Shown: positions 23,706 through 36,149 of the stretch, piece by piece
How positions within the stretch are numbered: the first letter of the stretch is position 1
Layout: each line of letters starts with the position of its first letter
Assembly (NCBI GenBank): GCA_950295325.1
Contig: OX485804.1
Coordinates: 63,086,533 to 63,150,532 of the forward strand
Length of the DNA stretch: 64,000 nucleotides
Origin: Polytrichum commune
Taxonomy: Eukaryota; Streptophyta; Polytrichopsida; Polytrichales; Polytrichaceae
Direction of reading: 5' to 3'
Position numbers and translations under genes: made by a program
Notes under the pieces: generated by a model
Database searches by the model: none
Told to the model about the DNA's origin: nothing
What the model saw: the letters and a program-made list of their open reading frames with translations, nothing else

Positions 23706-24668
23706 AATGGAGGTCGGATGGAAATTGTTAGGAGGTAAGAGGTAGGTGGCCGAGAAGTGGACACCCACGGCGAAGCCTTGCCGGTACTCTGATTAGGTTG
23801 AAGGAGGTAGGGGGAGGGGATAGAGTTGAAGCGGCCGTTGTTGCTCCTCGAATCCCCTCCTCCATCCACCCACCCGTTCAGATGCCGAAAGGGCAACCGT
23901 GAAGAGACCTCCCTCACCAACACTATGTAACTACTCCACCAACATACCACTCATCTCACTTTCTCGAAGCCCATTCATGCTGAAGTCTCTGCTACTAATC
24001 TACTATCGCACACTGCTGCTGACTGCATCAAACCTGCTGCATCACTACTGCATCACCCCTACTGACTACCACACATAACCTCTGCTACACCGAAGGAAGA
24101 GACACCACTGCCATCACCGAGGAAGAGGCACCGTTGACAGAGTCCGACATCAAGAGAAGAGACATCGCTGTTGCTTTGCCGAAGAAAGACACTACTGAGA
24201 CACCGCAAGAGAGACACCGCTGACACAACAGAAGGAGAGACACTGCCGAGAGACTAGTTGTTCCTGAAGGAGAGAAACCACTGAGACATCGGAGAGAGAC
24301 ATCATTGAAGCTCCGGAGGAGAGACATCGACGAGGCACCGAAGGAGAAGACATCGTTGAGGCACCAGAGGAAAGGCACCAAAGGAGAGATATTGGTGAAG
24401 CACCGAAGGAGAGCTATTACTGACGGAGAATTGACATCAGCAGGAGAGAAATCGCTGCGAAGAAATCCACTGCTCTACCGAAGGAGAGATATCGATGCCT
24501 AAGAGACCCACCGATCTAATCTGGATTTCTAGCTAACGGAGTGTAGTGCAAACGGAGAGATCTATGTTTAAAGTCATTGTTGGGTTTTGCATTAGATACC
24601 TGGATCTGCTAGTTCGCAGCACAGATCCACCAGAGTGTTGACGTCGAAGAAAGCTGATCCTGTGAATA

Positions 24669-24994
24669 GTGCCGAAAACAGTGAGCGAGGAGATTTTTTG
24701 GACATAACCTGTTGAGACCCCTAGTGCCGAAGACAGTGAGCGGGGAGATTTTTGGGCATAACCGGTTGAGACCCTGAGTCCCGAAGACAGTGAGCGGGGA
24801 GATTTTAAGCATAATCGGCCGAGATCCTATGTGCCTTAGACAGTGAGCGGGGAGAATTTTGGGCATAACCGGTCGAGATCCTGAAGTCCCGAAGACAGTA
24901 AGCGGGGAGATTTTTGGGCATAATCGGTCGAGATCCTGTGTGTCGTAAACAGTGACCGAGGAGATTTTTCGGGCATAAACCAATCGAGATCCTG
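24669..24994 (+). repeat. Six-unit monomer array in the LINE 5' UTR
   Basis: Units start near 24669, 24724, 24778, 24831, 24886 and 24940 (period 53-55 bp). The core is ACAGTGAGCGGGGAGATTTT, then GGCATAA, then CGGTCGAGATCCT. Other LINEs (mouse L1) carry promoter monomers at this place, so a promoter role is plausible (inference). Upstream, 24100-24500 holds a looser repeat of the type GGAGAGACA(C/T)CG(C/A)TGA. Confidence 0.9.
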
Positions 24995-26214
24995 GTGGCA
25001 AAAAGAAGAGTACACTGAGAGTACCGCTAGTACAGAGAGAAAGTAACAGTTGCTGCTGAGTCTGCATCAAGAGGAACTTCGCCGAACATACAAGGAGAGA
25101 CTACTACCTGCCAAGAGTACCGAGCCGAATTGTAAAGGAGTCCACACCAGCTGCTGATTCTAAACGAATAAACGAGAGAAGCCACCGAAGCATCATCACC
25201 AATTGAGCTCGAAGAAATCTCAGTTGTTGCCGTGACAAGGAGAGTTGCTGTCTTCCGAAATATCAAACACCCAGGAGCTGCTTGAGGGAAGTCATCAAGA
25301 CAGAAGATTGTTGCTGCCGAATTTCACCGTCTCACTTGCAGTTCGAAGAAATCTCATCCCGAAGAAAATCTCAGTCTTGCTGCTGCTATTAAGTTGTTGA
25401 TCTGCTGTCGCAAGCCGAGGACTTCAACAAGCTGTTGTTGCTGCCACAACCAAGCACCCGCAAAACTTCAAGGTAAAAACTCTAACCACCCATCAAATTC
25501 TAAGTGTGAATACACAAATAGGCTAAGAACAGAAGCACTCACTTAGAAAAATAGACACTCATATCAGAGTAGCTCTTACATTGATCACACACACTATAAC
25601 TCACAAATAAAATTTCATTATGTTGTAGTACTTCTCATTAGAGTGCACACACTAGCAAGCAGACACACACACATAACATTAGGCACATAGAATTGTTAGA
25701 CTTTAGAATTGTTAGACTTTGTTAGGATAGGAGCATGAATATTACATGGATAATCAGCCTTGTCTTCACTCTTTGGCTATCACTAGCCACCCCATATTGG
25801 AGAAACTCTCACATTGTCTACTCTCACAACCCTTGGGAATGCTTTGAACAAACTTGTTTTAAAAACACACATGGAAAACTGTCTTTGTATGTTTGGCATA
25901 ATAAGATAAAAGATGTTTGCAAAACCATCAAAAACACTGAAACTAACAATGTGCACTTTTGTCTCAAAACCAAAAGTACACATGTCTTAACTAGGCAAAC
26001 TAGCATAAGTACAAAGATTTGTCTCTTTATATCATATCACTTCTTCTCTAAAGACAAATACCAATCAGGCCCATCAATTAAGTGGTGGGAAGGTATTTGC
26101 CTTGAGAAACAAAGAAGTAACATCTTGAAAAATGCTACAAAAATCTATGGAAATGTTTTAGTATTGTGTCTTTCTAAAAAACATACTCCTTATGATGTTA
26201 TATACAGGACAACA

Positions 26215-27808
26215 ATGGCCAAAGCTAGCTCTACAAGAAACATGGATGTTTGTGTGATTGATGAAAATGAAATAATCAACACCTCTAAAAAAAGAACAAC
26301 TTCTGCCATAGTAACCACCACCCAGAAGAAAGCCAAAAGCAAAAAAATCTTAGGGTCAAAATACTCCTCTCTATGGTTAGGATTTCACGCTTTAAATCAT
26401 ATAAACAAACAAAAAGAACAACCAATGGAAAATGGGGAAACTACAAGGGAATTAATGAAAAGAAAATTGACTTCGATGAAGCTAAAGAAATGCAAAATGC
26501 GCGACCTTCTTTCTCATATGTCCCTCAAAGAAAATGGCCATCTAAGATGGAAGATGGAAAAGAAGGACAACAATACAACCTAACCCAACTTCCATTCGAC
26601 GTGGAAGTTGATGAGTACGGGTTTTCTTTTGATTACCAAGTCTCCATTCACTTTGAACTTGGTGAACAAAAATGGGAAAGAGATGTGATCATGCAAAAAG
26701 TCAAGGAAAGGTTAATAAAAATGAACATAGAACTTGGGGAGCTAATTGGAGAACCCATAGCAATTTTATATTTTCACAAGTCTACTACATGGAGCGGAAC
26801 CATTAAACTTCATCTTAAAAACCCACTCCTTGATGCTAAAAGTCTCCTACAAGGGACAAAGGCATTTATCATCACATTAGAAGATGGAGAGGTAAAATAT
26901 GTAAATATTACGATACACTAGCTCTCAATAACCTCCTCTCAGTAAAAATCACAAGCGACACACTAATCGGCAAATAATGGTATAATATTTTAGAAGAGAT
27001 AGTACACGAAGGATTTAACCGTACATACGACTATGAAATTACCAATGTGCAGAAAAAGAAAGAAATGGGGTTTGCGTGGATAGTAGCAACTTCACCCGAG
27101 CAAGCGAAAAAGATAAATATTTATAAAATCTCATTTGATAATGAAATCTTCAAAGCCAAATTCACCTCGAGGGATAAATTAACCGAAGATGAAAAAGCTA
27201 GAAAAAATGCCCTCATCTTAATAGTAAAAAACTTGAACAAAGTAAAAGATACAGAGGTAATTGAACATGAATTGAAAAAACACATGGGAGAAAAAAATGT
27301 GTTAAACGTCTTCTTCAAAATTGAGAATGGGAAGCATGTAGGGAGTTGTAACGTACAATGTCTTAACGCAGCCGTATACAAAAAATTTGTTAAGAAAAAT
27401 ACCAAACTCCTTGGAAAATATATAGAATTTACCCCACACCCAAAAAGCTTGGATGGTATAAACGCACCTTCCCAAGAGGAATTAAATAGACTAGGGTTCT
27501 CTGATGTGAACACAGCACTCGCAAACACTGTGGAAGCCTTAGAGAACGCACCAATCAAAGGTCTAACAAGACAAGACGTGAAGACAATGATGGAAGGAGA
27601 AACCTCTAAATTACGCAAAGAGTTGGCAGAGAAAGAAGAGATTGTGTACCGCAGAGCAACCACATACACCGATAAATCAATGAAATCCATATCGGCCCAA
27701 CTTACAATATTCAAGCAGCAACTATTAACAACAGTGAACTACATCGAGAGCGTGGCAAAAGACTCGGAAGGTGGACCAGATGAAGACAATATGGACATGA
27801 GAAACTAG
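26215..27808 (+). pseudogene. LINE ORF1, RRM-like RNA-binding protein, broken
   Basis: The proposed start is the ATG at 26215 (MAKASSTRNMD); an open frame continues upstream to 25735 but looks like read-through. The N-terminal part is Lys-rich. A frame change near 26350-26450 leads into a frame with a compact domain (VSIHFELGEQKWERDVI to KAFIITLEDGEVKYVNI) up to 26921. After a further break (26922-27046) the C-terminal part at 27047-27808 shows ALILIVKNLNK and a later GKHVGSCNVQCL, which sit like RNP2 and RNP1 of an RRM. It ends in a charged helical stretch that may form a coiled coil. This matches type II LINE ORF1 proteins, which bind element RNA. No CCHC knuckle was seen. At least two disablements are present. 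Confidence 0.65.
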
Positions 27809-28580
27809 ATAAGGTAAAAAATGACCCGGTAACACTTAATAAAAGCACAAAAGTATATTTTAATACTAAAAATATAAAAGTACATTTTAATACTAAAAAC
27901 ATAAAAGTATATTTTAATACTAAAAACATAAAAAACAATAAGGTATTTATAAGTACCACCAACCCAATAGAAAAATTGGACTCCAAAAAACAAACAATTA
28001 AATTTAAAACTAAACATAATCAACCCGAAACTAAAGAAACTTATCAATTCAAAGTCACCAACTACCAAAACCTCAAAACACAAAAAGCCAATAAAATATA
28101 TAATATCATTATAATCAAAACACACTCAAATACAACAACCAATAAAGCACAACATAAATATTATAAAATAATACTTAATATCATACAAAAAATACATGAA
28201 AAGAAAATAAACACAATACTCAATAACACTCCAATAAAAACACAAATAACCAGCATACAAACAAAAACCAAAACAAAGCCACTTACCAAGTACGTCAAAA
28301 AGAACCACCAAACAAACACCACAACCATTAATAAACATACAAAATATCATCAACGAACGCAACTAATAGTGGTAGAATGCTTACACTTACAAACAATATA
28401 ACGGCCTCGGCCTCTCGGCCCCGCCACAAAACAAAAAATAAATACCAACTCACAAACAACTAGACACCTAACACAATAACAAATCAACATAACCAAAAAC
28501 AAAATCAATATACATTCCAACACCAACATCAATATTGAATTCAACACCAAAAAGCAATTACAAAGTCCTTCTCAATTATT
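27809..28580 (+). other. Spacer between LINE ORF1 and ORF2
   Basis: About 770 bp, very rich in A. It contains three 27-bp units (27852-27932, core ATTTTAATACTAAAAA) and, at 28403-28498, a block with GGCCTCGGCCTCTCGGCC that recurs at 28632-28728 inside the 5' end of ORF2. Open frames here are probably chance. Confidence 0.6.
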
Positions 28581-28728
28581 ATGGTCAAAATCCAAAGCAT
28601 TATACCAAAACAAGGTCTCCAACATAAAACAGGCTCGGCCTCCCGGCTTCGCCACCGAACTAGAAACATATACCTATTCACAAACAACTGGGCACCTAGG
28701 AAAATAACAAATCACACACCTAGAAACA
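28403..28728 (+). repeat. Direct repeat of about 95 bp spanning the start of LINE ORF2
   Basis: Copy 1 is 28403-28498 and copy 2 is 28632-28728. Both start with the GC-rich CTCGGCCT(C)(T/C)CGGC block and continue through CAC..AAACAACT and AAATAACAAATCA. Copy 2 lies within the reading frame of ORF2 and adds residues around GSASRLRHRT. Confidence 0.7.
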
Positions 28729-31700
28729 ACCCAAATACACACTTCTCAACTAAACAACTAACAAATAAAATACCAGCTTTACCTAACCTTTTGACTACAA
28801 TCAAATTCACACTTACAAAATATTTAAAATTAAATAAACGAAAAACAAAAACAATCCAAACCCATGGATATTACTTCATTAATAAACTAGCATTACTTCA
28901 ATGTGGAGATATAGAACCCAACCCGGGACCAATGCCCAACATTCTACGCACTCACCCCACTTCACATAAAAAGAGAGCCAAAACATATTTTATCCCCAAC
29001 ACGATAAAACTACAACCCGAATACCAACACATAGCAAGTTCATTCGCACCTATACTAGAAACTATTCACCCACTACATCACCAGACAAACACTAAATATC
29101 CATACTTACATCGATATATCCAAACACAAAATCATTCCCCATCAACACACATACTATATGCTTTAATCATTACTATAAACCCCTCCATAGACACATGCAA
29201 TAACATACTAGCACAACCCCACACTTACGACTTTAACGATATTTGGACCAACACACTAATCATTCGACTAACCAACCTTAACAACCCCCCTGAAAGGCAC
29301 ATCCTAACACAACATCCATATACAACATTTGTAAGAGATAACCAAAATATAATAAACCCCAAAAATTCTATACATACTGAATTATATAAATTTATACATA
29401 ACCAAGAGACTCCACCTACTCCAATTATCCTCCAAAGAAAATTTCCCTTTCTTCCTGAAAAACTAATTACCGAATCACTCCGCTGCCTCGAAAACATAAC
29501 TGAATACTCACACCCTCCCCCACTCCCAAACATCCCGACAACCACCCCTAGCTTTATATCACACACCAACCACGAAACAAACATAATAACTTGGAATGCC
29601 TCATCGCTTAACACAGCCTTACCAAATTTACAAAGTTTAATAAATCACTCCCATAGGAACACAGCAATTATAAATATCCAAGAAACCAAACTTACAGCAA
29701 CCAAATCCACAAAATACATACAGAACCTATTCCCTGAATACAAGCTTATTTTTAATAATACACACGCCCTCACAAGATGCATACAACAAATAATGCCTTA
29801 CACCCCCGGGAGAGGTGGCCTACTCACGCTCATTCATAACAAATACGCATTTACTGGAAACGTTACCAAGATCCCTACACCAGCAAATATCTCCCCATAC
29901 TTGCAAATAATAAAAATAAACAACCACCCACTCCTGCCCTGGTTAATAATACACATGTATATGCCCACACACTTAGAAGACACCCACCTCATTCCCTTCC
30001 TAAAAAATGAAATCACTAACCAAACAACTACACACCCTAACCACATACACATCCTATGCGGCGACTTCAACCGAGACATTGCACTCACTGGAAGACAAAA
30101 CAACAATAATAATACGCCACCACAAGAAGAAGACATTCAATGGAAAAACTTCACTACAACCCTTAATCTTGAATATATCCCAACAAATACTAATATCACA
30201 AGACAAGGAGGCTATAATTACACATCAACTAGCCTTATAGATGGTTTTTATATCAACTCACCAGACAACAACAGATTTACCTCTACAACAAACACAAACA
30301 TGAACCTAAACTCAGACCACTACCCAGTCACCTTACACATACCCCAAAACATACTCATAGCTAGACCCCCTCCCCCCACAAATATTACACCAACTAGAAT
30401 ACTAAATCCAATCCCACCGGAAAACTTAGAAAAATTTAATATAGAATTCTTTGAAGCAAACTCCACACAACTAAACAAACTAACTAGCTTACTAGAGAAT
30501 CACAATCACCTCACCCATGACCAATGGCATGAAGCCTGTATAACATTAGACAATATTATAGAAAAAATCTCAAATACCATTGAAAGAACATGCAAAGCAA
30601 CCCCAATACAAAACCTTACGAACAGAACAGCACAACAAGGTGGATTCCTACCACGTAAATTATCCAAAGAATGGAAAAAACACCTAGATATATACCACCT
30701 CATTAGGAAAACTATATTTATCACAAAGAACAACCCACAATGGCAAACTCACCCCATCCTAAATGAAATCCGTAACCACCAACATGTGCAAATCTCACAT
30801 CCACCTACAACAACCACCCCCCCCCCCAAATGAATGGATTGATACCATTGTTGCTATCGCAAAAACCGCCAATAAAGAAGCCAGAAAAATCACCACAAAA
30901 TACACCAAAAACTGTATTCTAAAAGCTATATCAAAATACCGTCAAATGTACGAAAAAAGTCCCAAAAAGATAAATAGAAAAGTCTTTAAACACTCCGAAA
31001 CTTCACCCCTCGACTCAATCACGGATAGACAAAATAACATCCTAACTAATCCTGAAGATATAGCAAAAGAAATACACATTCAACAATCCATCAGTAACCG
31101 CCCAACAGTACACACATGCCACTATCAAAATAAACATCGTCCACATTGCACATGTGGCGTTAGGCAATATCCATGGCACGACTTAGAAGGACTCACGATT
31201 GACCAACGTGGAGAACCCCAAACCCCCTTACATACATACTTTGACCAAGAAACATATGACTTCTGCCTCAAAAACCTTGGAAATAACAAAGCCCCAGGAC
31301 CAGACAAAATTCCCAACTCAATCCTAAAAAATATGCCACCACGCTTCCACAAATTACTCTTTCTATTCTTTAAACATTGCTACAAACAAAAACAAATTCC
31401 TTCATCGTGGAAAACCAGTCTAACAGTTTTACTATATAAGAAAGGTGATCCGTCACAACTCACTAACCATAGACCTATCGCACTAGCTAATACAATATAC
31501 AAACTATACACAAGCACATTAACCTCTATTATTTCCACTTATGGGAAAAGATACCAAATTCTACACGATAGCCAAGAAGGATTCAGAGCTGAAAGAGGAA
31601 CATCCAGACAACTCCAACTCCTCATCGCAGCATTAGAAAATGCAAGATTCACAAACCAAGACATATATATACTCTACATTGACTTCAAAAACGCTTTGGC

Positions 31701-34700
31701 TTCATTGACCATGCTAGACTTTTAGCCATAATGAAGGATCTTGGATATCCAACCGACGCCATAAGCCTCATCGGCAACATATACTCACAAGCCTCTATAA
31801 TATACTGTGGCGAATACTTTGGTAAAACACTACCGATCCCCATCCAAAGAGGTACAATACACGGAGACACTCTAAGCCCATACCTATTTTTAATATTTTT
31901 AGAACCCCTCCTTAGATGGTTACAACAAGGAGATAACGGATACACCTTCGGAACATCCAAAGTTAAAATCTCATCTGCAGCATATGCCGACGACTTAGCA
32001 GCAATGGCTAACAAATTAAAATCATTACAAATACAACTAAATAAATTAGACAAATTCTGCGAATGGGCAGGAATGGACCTCGGAATACCCAAATGTGCAG
32101 TGACTGGATGCCCTAATAAATCTAAAATGAATCCCATAATATTCAAAGCCCTAATCCAGTCTACTAATATAAACTATAGAAACCAGCCATTACCAGTCTT
32201 AGACCAACACGAACCATACACTTATCTGGGAATCAATCTCGTACCATCACTTAAATGGAAAACACAAATTAATACAACTACAGCTAAAGTTATTAAACAA
32301 TGTCAAGCCCTGGTAGCAAGCCCAGCCACCATGAAACAAAAAATCAATATGGCAGATACAGTCATACGTGCTGGTATAGCCTACAGCTTTTACGCAGTAC
32401 CATACTCTATCCTGGCTATCAAAAAACTCGATAAGAAGATTATAGCACTACATAAAACAATATACGGATTACCAAAAAGCACATCTAATATCGCTACACA
32501 GCTCCCACACGACCTATTCGGAATTGAAGCATTCTCATTACAAAATACCTACTTGCGTTGCATCGGAGAACAACTACAAAATGCCCTCAATGACAAAGGT
32601 AGACTCGGTAAAATCTATTATGGTTTAATACAATTTATACTTGCAAAATTTGGAGGTTCCAAAGAAATAACCCGCATTAAATACCATCACTGCGTTAGAT
32701 CACCTGTTACTAGAACGCTATTCCTGCTCAAACATGAAGCCGGAGTCCATCTAAAAAGTACAATTGATAGCTTCCTATTAAATCCATCCCCACTTGAAAC
32801 CGAATGGTTGAAAAAAACACAAAATCTACAGGGCCTAAACCCCAGCACTTCACTCAAATTATTACAAAAACTCCTACTGCACAATATAATAAGATTAGAA
32901 CAAATAATCATGCCTAATGGCACCACCTTAATGAGCCCGGATGACTTTCAAATATACCACTCCAATCCTACAAAATTCATCAAGAGTGCATTAAACATCG
33001 CGAACCAACTATTTTGTCAACCTTCATGTCACCAAGAATGTCACCTACCATGCCCATACCACTACCCCCCACGAACCCTAAAGAATGATTACACAATAAT
33101 AAATCATACCATCCTCCCTCATTACCCAACACCCCCTATACACCCTCCGAACCCCCCTAACCCTCACCTACTACCACCTCCGAACACTATGCTTAACAAT
33201 CCCCGTCATTTTCCCATACACACAATACTTGACCACAAACAACGACAACTCACAGATTCTAATGGGATACAAAGAAAAGACACATCATATCTATGCCAAT
33301 GGATTACTCCAAATAATAATATATACAACAAATGGCGCACCCAAAGAGATTTATTCCCCTATTGTGACGCATATTCTAGTCGACACAATACCGAACTACT
33401 TACCCAATATTATACGAAAAGACAACACAAACACTTTTCGAACATCATCAATGCTCACTTCTCCATAGAACAACAACGAGACACTAGATACGTTATCCCT
33501 GCCACAATTATCCCATTGGCATATATCTCCATTAATGAATGCAACCCAGAGAGTGACATCGAAACAAATACTAACACTATTCAAACACAATTCGACGTCG
33601 CTCACATATATGAAGACAACGGTCGGCACCTCATTACCATCCCAAAAACTAGATTATTGTGGTTATGGAAACAATATCATCAAGCGAAAGACACCCCACA
33701 TGGTCTAGAACCACCTACCCAATCATTTGAAACAGAAATCGTGTGGCTATACCAAAGGTATAAATACCGTATTCCAAAAAATGACCCACTTAAACGTGCC
33801 CAATATACAATACCAACTCCTATACTAGATTTCCTAATTACAACATTCAATATCAACCATTCATACTTCTCATCCCCAGTTACTTGCCCCACACAATTCA
33901 CCCAATTCCACTCACCATTCTCTAGGGATAGAATATTTGGATCTCTAGGGAAAGCGTTTGATCAAAAATGGAAGGGAATTGGTTACGCCCACCCCCATAA
34001 CGCAACAGACTTACAACAAACCATCCATTGGACCCGCATTGCAGCCAAACACGACCCAAATACAATCACTATACTTATTTCAAAAGATATGGATTGGTAC
34101 CATAACTTTAACCCATACGCCGGCCCATTCTTGGACACACACATCATTGCCCACTTTGCAGCAGACACCATCACATACGAAGAACCCACAATTCCCCCCG
34201 AACTCAATATCACGAGGAAAGAATTATCAACACTACGAATACTCTGTATCCACCACCAAAACAATCACATAGGTACCTACGAACAAATGAATCAACTCAC
34301 CAACATAGCAAATAACCTCCAAATATTACAAATTCACACACAAATTGCTCCACCCACCCCCTTAAATACCGCCGTTAACCCTAGCAAAAAATGGGCTAAA
34401 TCTAACTATCCAAACACACCCAATAACAATATCATACCTATTCCACAACTCCCTAATTATCAAACTAACTTACCATTAAAATTCCATCCACAATTCAGCT
34501 ACTATACAGACGGTTCTTTTATGAAACCCAAAGAAATTAACCCTGGAGTATGGAGAAGAGAAAGAGCTGGCTATGGAATCTACAGCCCCAAGGGCCTTAA
34601 CATCTCCAAAAGACTACATGGACTCCAAAACATACTAAGAGCAGAAATGATAGCCATACATGAAACACTAACAATCATTAATACGCTATATCCAAACGAA

Positions 34701-35960
34701 CCCGCATACATATTTACCGACAGTCTCAATATATTATACTTACTTAACACACAAATTAAACACCCCACACTTCACAATAGCCACCCCGACCAAATCACCC
34801 TCGCCACCATGGTACAACTACTTCAAAACCGAACACAACCAATCACACTATACAAAGTCAGAGCACACGTCAATATTTACGGCAACGAACAAGCAGACAA
34901 ATTGGCAAAAGAAGGGCTAGAACTAGAGCACATAATTGCCATTCACCCACATGAGCATGCCCATGCTACCCCATACTACTACCAAAAAGACGTCTGGGCC
35001 TCAATGGAGGACGTCCCTGACAAAGGCCCCGTTAGATTCTTAGAAAAGCAAATTATAAAATATGATAGAGAAAATAACTTGGAAAACATGGCCACACAAA
35101 CTCCTAACATGTACAAATGGATAGGGAACGCAGAAATAGACAAAGAATTATCTAATGAATTTTGGGAAAACCCATAAATCTCAGATAAACAAAAATCATG
35201 CCTCATCAAATTCCGAACCGGAACTTATATGGGAAATGCTTGAAAACAACTGTTCTTTGGTAGACAAACATATCCATCTATCACATGCCCCATCTGCAAT
35301 TCATACGAGCCGGATACATGATTACATGTACTACTTACGTGTAAACAACAACATATACATTCACTCCACGTCAACAGACACAACAAAGCAGTATGGGAAA
35401 TTAGGAAACTACTAATTTCATCCGAAAAATCCCGATGTTATATTCTCATGAATGTTGGCACCTTCAATAACACACCCCAAGAAAACACTGTTCCCAATTG
35501 GCTACTCCCTTGCACATGCGGTACTCAAAGATGCCATTGTAACTCCAGATTTAGACCTGACATCCTTTGTGTTAGAGGATTACCATACCAAAACGACCCC
35601 CCCACAGACATAAACCCCAACCTCACCATACAATTCATCGAATTCACATATTGTAATGATAGATTCTCACCAGAAACACTCGAAGCAAAAAATAACAAAT
35701 ACAGACCATTAATCGATAGTATCGCTGCTAGAGGATGGAAAACCGACCCCCTTATTATAATCACTGCAGGCGCCAGAGCCACTACCCACATTCCATCAAT
35801 GAAGTCACTCAAAAATAAATTTAAAATACCTATGCCTACCATTAAAAATACCTTCAAAAACATCAATACTATCGCTATAAAATATGCCATGTCTATCCTC
35901 CTCCACAAAAGAAGAATAGAAAACCACCAACCGCTACCCCAAACACTAGACCCCCCATAG
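28581..35960 (+). pseudogene. LINE ORF2: 2A-like, APE, RT, RNase H, CCHC and second nuclease; broken
   Basis: The first open part, 28581-30833, has a 2A-like DIEPNPGP motif at residues 110-117, then an AP-type endonuclease from about residue 333 to 585 (ITWNASSL, IQETKL, LCGDFNRD, LNSDHYPVTL). It breaks at a run of 11 C (30817-30827). The next part, 30763-31725, has the RT start (NNKAPGPDKIPNSIL, WKTSLTVLLYKKGDP, DSQEGFRAERGT, YIDFKNA) and breaks by one base near 31695. The third part, 31731-35177, has QRGTIHGDTLSPYLF, the catalytic YADD at residues 85-88, and RNase H near 34500-34920 (YYTDGSF, LRAEMIAI, FTDSLN, NEQADKLAKEG). After further breaks, a C-x2-C-x9-H-x4-C motif lies at 35285-35341, with a stop inside it. 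An open part at 35448-35960 has RPD (residues 36-38) and IEFTYC (residue E65). Domain calls are firm for EN, RT and RNase H, and fair for the last one. Confidence 0.8.
28908..28931 (+). other. 2A-like ribosome-skipping motif in LINE ORF2
   Basis: The codons for DIEPNPGP lie in frame at residues 110-117, preceded by ALLQCG. The known 2A consensus is D(V/I)ExNPGP, with skipping between the last G and P. If active, it would release an N-terminal piece of about 116 residues and start the endonuclease-RT protein at P117. 2A-like motifs at this place are known from some trypanosome and animal LINEs. Confidence 0.85.
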
Positions 35961-36113
35961 ATAAAACCATTAAAACCAACCATTATGGTCCTTGTTACTG
36001 GTGACTGGTGACTATAGTGTCTACTCTCGAAAGGGAGGAGTAGATCTGTACTTCCATACCTTTGTCCTGAGGGCATCGGATTGGGGGTGGATCGAACAGA
36101 CACTTAATTCACG

Positions 36114-36149
36114 TCGGTCTCCTCCGGAGACCGAAGTTTTTCTTCTTCT
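36114..36149 (+). other. LINE 3' hairpin and TTC tail
   Basis: A perfect 9-bp stem (TCGGTCTCC and GGAGACCGA, 36114-36134) with a 3-nt loop is followed by AGTTTTT and (CTT)n up to 36149. A 3' stem-loop followed by a short repeat tail is the type of signal that several LINE reverse transcriptases recognise on their RNA. Confidence 0.8.

Larger units (their letters stand above)
23706..36149 (+). mobile_element. Dual-endonuclease LINE, about 12.4 kb, inactive copy
   Basis: A non-LTR retrotransposon with exact-looking ends. In order it has a 5' UTR of about 2.5 kb with a monomer array, ORF1 (RRM-like), a spacer, and ORF2 with 2A-like motif, AP endonuclease, reverse transcriptase, RNase H, CCHC motif and PD-(D/E)XK-like nuclease, then a 3' hairpin and a TTC tail. 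The + strand is strongly rich in A and C, unlike the flanks. This domain set, with two endonucleases and RNase H, is that of the Dualen (RandI) clade known from green algae; ordinary plant L1 elements have only the AP endonuclease. Frameshifts and stops show that this copy cannot move. The clade assignment is by domain order, not by phylogeny. Confidence 0.8.

Noticed and set aside
24669-24994. Regular repeat array that could be taken for a CRISPR
   Set aside because: Units are contiguous with no unique spacers, and the array lies in the 5' UTR of a LINE in a plant genome.
25735-26214. Extension of LINE ORF1 to an upstream ATG at 25735
   Set aside because: The open frame is long, but the residues are rich in Trp, Cys and His, unlike the downstream part. 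The region fits the end of the 5' UTR better; left as uncertain.
29225-30136. Reverse-strand open frames inside the LINE
   Set aside because: They are shadows of ORF2 caused by the A/C-rich coding strand. No domain was recognised.
23706-36149. LTR retrotransposon
   Set aside because: No long terminal repeats, protease or integrase were seen. The AP endonuclease, RT motifs, target duplication and TTC tail are those of a LINE.
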